DNA from: Lojkania enalia
Taxonomy: Eukaryota > Ascomycota > Dothideomycetes > Pleosporales
NCBI GenBank assembly: GCA_010094045.1
Contig: ML986952.1
Span: 1-15,123, forward strand
Direction: 5' to 3'
Length of the DNA: 15,123 nucleotides
The position numbers and the translations under genes were made by a program. This document shows, piece by piece, positions 8,584 to 15,123 of the stretch (position 1 is the stretch's first letter; every line of letters begins with the position of its first letter). The notes beneath the pieces were generated by a model, which saw only the letters and a program-made list of their open reading frames with translations, was not told the DNA's origin and ran no database searches.

Positions 8584-8700
8584 TAATAGTAATAGTAATA
8601 ATAGTAATAATAATAGTATAGTATTAGATAATAGTATAAGTTCTAAGTCTAGTAGAGCTAGAAGTAGTATTAATAGTAATAATAATAGTAATAGTAGCTC
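8584..8700 (+). repeat. AGT/AAT trinucleotide tract (Ser/Asn-rich linker), copy B
   Basis: Repeated AGT and AAT triplets code for a Ser/Asn-rich (originally perhaps Ser/Asp-rich) linker. The matching tract in copy D (about 13268-13384) is the same length, because the B-to-D offset is unchanged across it, so there has been no slippage between copies. Confidence 0.75.
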
Positions 8701-10489
8701 CTATTATAAGTATTATAGGAAGAAAAATATAAATTAGATAGAAGACGTGTATAAGCTATTCTATTAGTAAAATAAATAGAAGGAACTAATAATAGTACTA
8801 TAGGTTATATTAGATATAGATAGTAAAAATGTTTAGCTTAAGGTACTATTAGATATACTTATATTATTTATTTTTTAATCGATAAGTAATTAGCTATTTA
8901 ATAGTAAACTTATCTATTTTTTTTACTATATTAAGGATCGACGCTAAAATAGACTACTTATATATAGTAAAGAACTATTTATATATACTAGCTAGTATAA
9001 TATACTATATACGCGTGCTAGGTATAGAAAAGCTACTTCTAGTAGTAAAATACGACGAGTAGATAGATAAGAACTAGAAGTATTTTCTACTTATATAGTA
9101 GAAGTTTTTAGCTAATAGATCGTTTAGTCTAATAAATAAGATAATTAGCTTACTAATATATAGAAAGTTTATTATACTAACAACTAGTAATTTAGATAAT
9201 ACTTACTAGTTAAAGGATAAGAAGATATTCTATCTTAATAGCCGGCTAATCTATATTAGCCAGTTCTGTAAGATAGTATAAGATATAGTAGCTGAGGTAG
9301 AGAAGATACTCTAGTAAGAGCTGTATTAGATAGCTAGAGCTGAAAACTAGTTTACTATCTAGCTAGAGTAGCTTATTAATAATATTATATTTATATAGTA
9401 GAGTATATCTTTTATCTATTATTATAATAATCGGCTTAATAATAGACTTAAATAGATACTTACTTAAGCTAGATAGATAGAAGCTAGTTAGCAGCTTTAG
9501 TTAAGAAACAGCTTATAGAATAAGTAGTAGGTAAAGTAGTACTTATAGTAGGTAGATTACTTCTTAGAACTACTAATAGTTAATATATATATAACTTTAA
9601 GGTAGTTTAAATAAAGGTTAAAGATTATAATAATATAGTATTATAATAGAATATTATAGAACTATAATATCTCTATAGTAGACGGGTAGATTATAATAGT
9701 AGTCTACTATTACAAATTATAATCCTAGTAGAATAAGCTAAAGGTAGTACTATGTTTTCTACTACTGCAGCTAGGGTAGATAATAGTAGTATACTTAGCT
9801 TATATACAGCTATTTTAAGAGTATCTAAATATTAAGGTGCTTAGTAGCAGCTTTAACAACTATATATAAGCGGATTAATATAGGCTATAAAAGATAGACC
9901 GACTAATATACGTACTTAAGTATAAGACTAGTAAATAAATAGGTGTTAAGCTATATATACTAAACTATTAACACGCAGCTATTAGTATTAGTAGAAAAGT
10001 AGTTAGAGAGTTGTTTAGTAAAAGATATTAGAACGAGATAGAAGAAGTTAAAGAAGCTAAAGTAGATAAGAAGAGAGAGAATATACTAGAGCTATAGAGC
10101 GTGCAGATAATATAGATAAGAATTAGAAACTATAGTATACTAATTAATATTATTAAGTATCTTAGTATATACTTAATTAAGGTGTTCTAGCTGCTTAATA
10201 TACTATAGTATTACTTTTTAGAGCTTAACGGGGGTAAAGAGATATTAGAGGTAAGATAGATAGGTAGTTAAGGCTAGACTAGAGTAAGGAAGTAGTAGTA
10301 GTATAATAATAATAGTAAAGGGTCTATAATATAAGAAAAAAAGGTGTAGGCTTAAAGTAGAAGGGAAAAAGAGCTTTAAAAGGTAATATAGTAGGTATTT
10401 AGATAAGAAGAGGTTAGCTTCTATTTAGTCGAGTAAGAATAAGTAATATATATAATACTAGGCGGGTAGATACTGCTTATTATAATACT

Positions 10490-10790
10490 TTTAACTAGTA
10501 GGGGGAAGAGTTTACTATTTACCGTACCGGCTTACTTAGATTAATATAGGGTAATAGTAGTAGTAATACCGTATTAGGCGTTTATTAAGAATTTAGTTAA
10601 GCAGATTTAAGAGAGTAGAATTAACTATATAAAGTAGAAGTATAGTAAGAGTAATCTAATAGTAGTAGTAGTAGTTAGTATAGATATAGCAGGTAATATA
10701 ATAAGTAATAGGAATTTTATTAGCTATATAAGAATATTTAATAGTAAGAGGCTACTATAGTAGATTATAGTAGATAAGTATTATCTTATC
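10490..10790 (+). other. RecQ-type helicase motifs I to II, copy B
   Basis: Walker A T-S-R-G-K-S-L-L at 10494-10517 is intact. A V-V-I-P-Y/Q-A-F-I motif-Ia-like stretch follows, then V-V-V-V-V-S and the Walker B/DECH box at 10773-10784. There GAG, TGT and CAT appear as AAG, TAT and TAT, three RIP-type changes that would block ATP hydrolysis. Helicase motifs III to VI are missing because the copy is truncated. Confidence 0.83.
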
Positions 10791-10854
10791 TTTATATTAA
10801 GTAACTAGTAGCTAAAGCTAGCAAAGCTAAAGAATCTACAGCTACTACTATACC

Positions 10855-11190
10855 TATCTAATATAAAGCGATAAATCGGGCCTAATTCGTAATAGATTAG
10901 GTATAGTATTATAGTACTATACCTAAAATAGGTTGTTAAAAGGGGGCGATTCGTCTAACTATTACCCCCCTAATTTATTTATAACTAGTACTCTAACTAT
11001 AATACTTTATATATAAAAACTATTTAGTAGAGTCTATTTATTCTACTTATAACGCTATATTATTACACCCGTACTAGTATAAGGCTATAATAAGGCTAGA
11101 AGGATATAGTTCTACTAAAATATATAGATGTTTAAACCGAGGGCGTAATACTATATCTATAGTAGGAAAACCTATATATAAGTAAGCAGA
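10855..11190 (+). other. 5' leader of TLH-like copy C
   Basis: Same 336-base leader as in copy B, with the palindrome at 10900-10923 (one transition breaks its symmetry) and the unchanged TTTATATATAAAA box. No frame was recognised. Confidence 0.7.
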
Positions 11191-12011
11191 ATAGCGCTAT
11201 TATTAGAGGATATTAAGAACTATCTCTACTATCTACCTAAGTACTATATTCTAATATATAAGAAATATATAACTGCTATATTAAATATTAATATATATCT
11301 ATAGTACTATTATAGTATAATAATAGAGTAGAGGAGGGTAATTATCGAGTATACTTATTAGTAGCTAATTAGACTAGTAAAAGACGTCTAGCTACTCGCA
11401 CCATTCAGGCAACTAATACTAGAATTAGGAAAGCTACTAAATAGGTTCTAGTATAAGTAATCTAAATACTATATTACTACTAATATTAACGCGCTATATA
11501 TATATCTAAAGAAGAAGTATAAGTAGATATAAATAGGCGATAAAAGTAGACTCTATTAGAAGGTTAAAGTATAGATATTTTTTTAGGCTAGTAGGCTATA
11601 GTAATATTTTATTATTAATATAGGTAGCTATAATTATAAGCTAGTTATTCTCTATATAAAGACTAATATTATATATAATTAGTTAGCTAGGTTTAAACTT
11701 ATAAAGTAGAGGGAAGAAGAGAAGGTATAGATTATAGATATAGAGGTAGTAAAGACTAATAAGACTAGATAGTTTAAGTAGATAGAGTAGCTAAAGTATT
11801 TAGTAAAGTGGAATCGAGTATATCTTATATATTAAATCCGGCTATCTAACTAAAGTAAGATAAAACTTTAGTAGGTAGCGAAGCTGGTTAAACTATTAGT
11901 TAAATAGAGTATTAGAGGGTTATTATTACTTATATAAGAGATAAAATAGTAGTTTAAAAGCGCTTAGTAATATAAAATAGATAGGCGTCTATTTACTTAA
12001 CTATAGAACCC
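11191..12011 (+). pseudogene. TLH-like protein N-terminal fragment, copy C
   Basis: This is the OrsD-like N-terminal part only. Its inferred start ATA-GCG (11191) probably derives from ATG-GCG (Met-Ala), followed by L-L-L-E-D-I-K-N-Y-L. The frame matches copies B and D until the copy is cut at 12011, roughly 270 codons in. It contains only TAA/TAG interruptions of RIP type. No catalytic region is present. Confidence 0.75.
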
Positions 12012-12347
12012 TATCTAATATAAGGTAATAAATTAAGCCTAATTTATAATAGATTAGGTATAGTACTATAATACTATATTTAAAATAGGTTGTTAAAAAG
12101 AAGCGATTCGTCTAACTATTACCCCCCTAATTTATTTATAACTAGTACTCTAACTATAATACTTTATATATAAAAACTATTTAGTAGAATCTATTTATTC
12201 TACTTATAATACTATATTATTACACCCGTATTAGTATAAGGCTATAATAAGGCTAGAAGGATATAGTTCTACTAAGATATATAGACGCTCGAACTAAGGG
12301 CGTAATACTATATCTATAGTAGAAAGATCTATATATAAGTAAGCAGA
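12012..12347 (+). other. 5' leader of TLH-like copy D
   Basis: Same leader as B and C. The palindrome at 12057-12080 is partly degraded by transitions, and the G-run near 12100 is reduced to AAGAAG. The TTTATATATAAAA box is unchanged. Confidence 0.7.
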
Positions 12348-15007
12348 ATAGCGCTATTACTAGAGGATATTAAGAACTATCTCTACTATCTACCTAAGTA
12401 CTGCGTTCTAATATATAAGGAATATACAACTACTATATTAAATATTAATATATATCTACAGTACTATTATAGTATAATAATAGAGTAGAGGAGGGTAATT
12501 ATTAAGTATATTTATTAGTAGCTAATTAGACTAATAAAAGATGTCTAGCTACCCGCACTATTTAGGCAACTAATACTAGAATTAGAAAAGCTATTAAATA
12601 GGTTCTAGTATAAGTAATCTAGATATTATATTACTACTAATATTAACACGCTATATATATATCTAAAGAAAAAGTATAAGTAGGTATAAATAGATAATAA
12701 AAATAGGTTTTATTAGAAGGTTAAAGTATAGATATTCTTTCGGGCTGGCAAGCTATAGTAATATTTTATTATTAATATAGACAGCTATAACTATAAGTTA
12801 GCTATTTTTTATATAGAGGCTAATATTATATATAATTAGTTAGCTAGGTTTAAACTTATAAAGTAGAGGGAAGAAGAAAAGATATAAATTATAAATATAG
12901 AAGTAGTAAAGACTAATAAAACTAGATAGTTTAAGCAGATAGGGTAACTAGAGTATCTAGTAAAGTAGAATCGAATACATCTCGTATATTAGATCTAGCT
13001 ATCTAACTAAGGTAAGATAAAACTTTAATAGGCGGCGAAGCTGGTTAAACTATTAGTTAAATAGAGTATTAGAGGGTTATTATTACTTATATAAGAGACG
13101 AGACGGTAGCTTAGAAATACTTAGTAATATAAGGTAGATAGGCGTCTACTCGCTCGACTATAGAACTCTAAGAGTTAAATAGTATATACTAGCTATATTA
13201 TTAAGTTTATCTACTACTTTCTCTATATTATTACTAATAAAGAAGCTTAAGCTATATAATTTAACTATAGTAGTAATAGCAATAATAGTAATAATAATAG
13301 TATAGTATTAGATAATAGCGCGAGTTCTAGGTCTAGTAGAACTAGAAGTAGTACTAATAGTAATAATAATAGCGATAGTAACCCCTATTATAAATACTAT
13401 AAGAAGAAAGAAATAGATTAGATAGAAGATACGCACGAGCTATTCTATTAGTAAAGTAAGTAGAAGGAACTAGTAATAGTACTATAGGTTATATTAGATA
13501 GGGATAGTAAAAATACTTAGTTTAAAGTACTACTAGATATATTTATATTATTTATTTTTTAATTAATAGGCGATTAGCTGTTTAATAGTAGGCTTATCTA
13601 TTTTCTTACTATACTAGGGATTAATACTAAAATAGACCGCTTATATATAGTAAAGAACTACTTATATATACTAGCTAACATAGTATACTATATACACATA
13701 CTAGATATAGAAAAGCTACTTCTAGTAGTAGAGTATAATAAGTAGACAGATAAGGACTAGAAGCATTTTCTACTTATATAGTAGAAGTTTCTAGCTAATA
13801 GATTATTTAGTCTAATAAGTAAGATAATTAGCTTACTAGTATATAGAAAGTTTATTATACTAACGGCTAGTAATTTAGGTAACGCTTACTAGTTAAAGAA
13901 TAAGAAGATATTCTATTTTAATAGCCGGTCGATCTATATTAGCTAGTTCTATAAGATAGTATAAGATATAGTAGCTAAAGTAGAGGAGATACTCTAGTAG
14001 GAGCTGTATTAGACGGCTAAAACCGAGGACTAGTTTACTATCCAGCTAGAGTAGCTTATTAATAACGTTATATTTATATAGTAGAGTATATCTTTTATCT
14101 ATTATTATAATAATTAGCTTAATAATAGACTTAAGTAGATACTTACTTAAACTAGATATATAGAAACTAGTTAGCAACTCTAGTTAAAAGACGGCTTATA
14201 GAGTAAGTAGTAGGTAAAGTAGTACTTATAGTAGGTAGATTACTTCTTAGAACTATTAATAGTTAGTATATATATAACTTTAGAGTAGTCTAAGCAAGGA
14301 TTAGAGATTATAATAATATAGTATTATAATAGAGTACTATAGAACTATAATATCTTTATAGTAGATAGGTAGATTATAATAGTAGTCTACTATTATAAAT
14401 TGCAATTCTAATAAAATAAGCTGAAAGTAATACTATGCTTTCTACTACCGCAGCTAAAATAGATAATAGTAGTATATTTAGTTTACGTGTAGCTATTTTA
14501 AGAGTATTTAAATATTAAAGTATTTAGTAGTAGCTTTAGTAACTATATATAAGCAGATTAATATAAGTTATAAAAGATAAACCAACTAACATACGTACTT
14601 AAGAACGAGACTAGTAAGTAGATAGGTATTAAACTATATATACTAAACTACTAATATATAGCTATTAGTATTAGTAGAGAAGTAGTTGGAGAGTTATTTA
14701 GTAAAGGATATTAGGACAAGATAGAGGAAGTCGAAGAAGCTAAAGTAGATAAAGAAGGAGAGAGTATACTAGAGTTATAGAGTATATAGATAATATAGAT
14801 AGAGATTGGGAACTATAGTATACTAATTAATATTATTAAACATCTTAATATATACTTAATTAAAACGTTTTAGCTGCTTAGTATATTATAGTATTACTTC
14901 TTAAGGCTTAACAGGGGTAAAAAGATACTAGAGGTAAGGTAGATAGGTAGTTAAGGCTAGACTAGGGTAAGGAAGTAGCAGTAGCATAATAATAATAGTA
15001 AAGGGCC
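12348..15007 (+). pseudogene. TLH-like protein, OrsD-like to recombinase-like part, copy D
   Basis: The longest unbroken alignment of the TLH-like frame, about 886 codons from ATA-GCG at 12348 (probable ATG-GCG). Segments in order: OrsD-like (D-I-K-N-Y-L-Y-Y-L-P-K-Y-C-V-L near 12366-12410); W-L-P-A-L/P-F-R-Q-L; a Ser/Asn-rich linker (about 13268-13384); N-K-K-I-F-Y-F-N-S-R-S-I-Y-I-S (near 13900-13945); a conserved S-K-Q-G-L-E-I (Arg box, R-to-Q at 14295-14297); R-N-I-F/Y-V-like and Y-Y-K; [stop]-Y-I-A-I-S-I-S-R (14652-14681, matching R-H-x-A-I-x-I-x-R); and N-Y-S (Tyr at 14814-14816). It ends in the linker before the helicase. All stops are TAA/TAG in Gln, Trp or Arg positions. The frame is clear; function is inferred from family resemblance. 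Confidence 0.8.
13268..13384 (+). repeat. AGT/AAT trinucleotide tract (Ser/Asn-rich linker), copy D
   Basis: Counterpart of 8584-8700 with the same length. A few triplets read AGC or GAT here, showing that part of the Asn content may be RIP-mutated Asp. Confidence 0.75.
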
Positions 15008-15123
15008 TATCCGATATAAGGCGACGAATTAGGCCCGATTCGTGACAGATTAGGTATAGTACTATAGCGCTATACCCGAAATAGGTTGTTAAAAGGGGCC
15101 GATTCGTCTAACCGTTACCCCCC
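15008..15123 (+). mobile_element. TLH-like element copy E, leader start (runs off window)
   Basis: The first 116 bases of another leader, starting TATCCGATATAAGGCGACG. It retains more CG and fewer TA than the other copies and so shows the least mutated form of the leader, with the palindrome at 15053-15076 and the G-run/C-run pair at its end. A short hairpin ACGAAT ... ATTCGT (near 15024-15042) is visible here and blurred in the others. Confidence 0.9.

Larger units (their letters stand above)
132..10854 (+). mobile_element. TLH-like element copy B, split by a retrotransposon
   Basis: This is the longest TLH-like copy in the window: 132-1329 and 8526-10854, interrupted by the Ty3/gypsy element at 1330-8520 and its target duplication. 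Removing the insertion rejoins the sequence exactly as found uninterrupted around 13200-13215 in copy D. Both copies have 1193 bases from the leader start to the GTTTA site, with no net gap. B is truncated at 10854 by the leader of copy C. It extends about 530 bases further 3' than copy D and is the only copy here that reaches the helicase region. B and D differ almost only by transitions. Confidence 0.9.
8526..10854 (+). pseudogene. TLH-like protein, recombinase-like and RecQ helicase start, copy B
   Basis: This continues the frame interrupted at 1329. In order: a Ser/Asn-rich linker (about 8584-8700); a region of roughly 400 codons resembling the N-terminal part of fungal telomere-linked helicases; an Arg box (RIP-damaged R-G-S-E near 9610-9630, clearer in copy D); an Arg-His motif reading [stop]-H-A-A-I-S-I-S-R (9969-9995) with the His codon CAC still intact; and a possible Tyr (10131-10133). 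A RecQ-type helicase follows: T-S-R-G-K-S-L (Walker A, 10494-10514), V-V-V-I-P (near 10550), V-V-V-V-V-S and a DECH box now reading D-K-Y-Y (10773-10784). The copy stops at 10854, before helicase motif III, where copy C begins. Family placement is from motif recognition. Confidence 0.82.
10855..12011 (+). mobile_element. TLH-like element copy C, 3'-truncated
   Basis: This 1157-base piece aligns from the first base of the leader (TATCTAATATAAAG) without net gaps to copy B 132-1288 and copy D 12012-13168. It ends after CTATAGAACCC at 12011, where copy D's leader begins. B and D continue there with a TAAGA-type sequence. Two bases (TA) could belong to either side of the junction. Confidence 0.93.
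12012..15007 (+). mobile_element. TLH-like element copy D, uninterrupted but 3'-truncated
   Basis: A continuous 2996-base copy from leader start to truncation at 15007, where copy E begins. It shows the empty retrotransposon target (AAGTTTATC at 13203-13211). Compared with B there is one 1-base length difference, in a T-run (8 T versus a 7-base TTTTCTT run near 13600). D lacks the last 530 bases present in B, so it has no helicase motifs. Confidence 0.93.

Noticed and set aside
8584..8700. Independent microsatellite
   Set aside because: The AGT/AAT tract lies in frame within the TLH-like protein and has the same length in copy D, so it is a coding linker rather than a free-standing repeat.
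132..10854. Helitron, suggested by a helicase in a mobile-looking repeat
   Set aside because: The helicase motifs are RecQ/TLH-like, no Rep (HUH) motif is seen, and no CTRR end with a hairpin was found at any junction.
1..15123. Many short open frames on both strands
   Set aside because: They are fragments left between RIP-generated stops in TA-rich sequence, and no conserved motif supports them apart from the frames listed.
1..15123. AT-rich bacterial, plastid or mitochondrial origin
   Set aside because: A chromovirus with a chromodomain, TLH-like repeats and transition-only divergence with CpA/TpG depletion point to a RIP-competent fungus. No organellar genes are present.
1..15123. Telomere repeat arrays
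   Set aside because: Isolated ACCCTAA or TTAGGG-like strings occur (for example near 1284) but there is no tandem run, so a chromosome end cannot be claimed within the window.

Overview
The window reads as a repeat-only, heavily mutated block of a filamentous ascomycete (Pezizomycotina) genome. CpA and TpG dinucleotides are very scarce and TpA is everywhere. Long homologous copies differ almost only by C/T and G/A transitions. Conserved protein frames are interrupted by TAA/TAG at places where Gln or Trp would be expected. This is the signature of repeat-induced point mutation (RIP). No intact gene, tRNA, rRNA or host single-copy gene is visible. The species cannot be named from this; a subtelomeric or AT-isochore location is an inference.

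Two kinds of element make up everything. The first is a + strand element coding for a telomere-linked-helicase (TLH)-like protein. It has an OrsD-like N-terminal segment, a Ser/Asn-rich linker, a region with the Arg / Arg-His / Tyr pattern of tyrosine recombinases, and a RecQ-type helicase start with a Walker A motif and a mutated DECH box. Five head-to-tail pieces are present: A (1-131), B (132-1329 plus 8526-10854), C (10855-12011), D (12012-15007) and E (15008-15123, running off the window). Copies B, C, D and E all begin with the same leader at the same base. Each of A to D is cut off at a different 3' position, exactly where the next leader starts.

The second element is a complete Ty3/gypsy LTR retrotransposon of the chromovirus type, on the minus strand at 1330-8520. 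It sits inside TLH copy B, flanked by a 5-bp GTTTA target duplication. Its 279-bp LTRs are the same length and differ by about 28 transitions. Read on the minus strand, the order is 5' LTR (8242-8520), a leader with a probable self-priming site, gag with a degraded zinc knuckle, then protease, reverse transcriptase, RNase H, integrase and chromodomain, a polypurine tract, and the 3' LTR (1330-1608). Between the end of pol and the polypurine tract lies about 1.1 kb that includes a probable extra open frame on the opposite (+) strand, converging on the 3' end of pol.

Inferred history: the TLH-like array formed first, the retrotransposon inserted into copy B, and RIP then inactivated all of it. 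The fixed-5'/variable-3' array and the recombinase-like domain inside the TLH-like protein are the most interesting aspects, because together they suggest an element that spread by attaching its 5' end to older copies.
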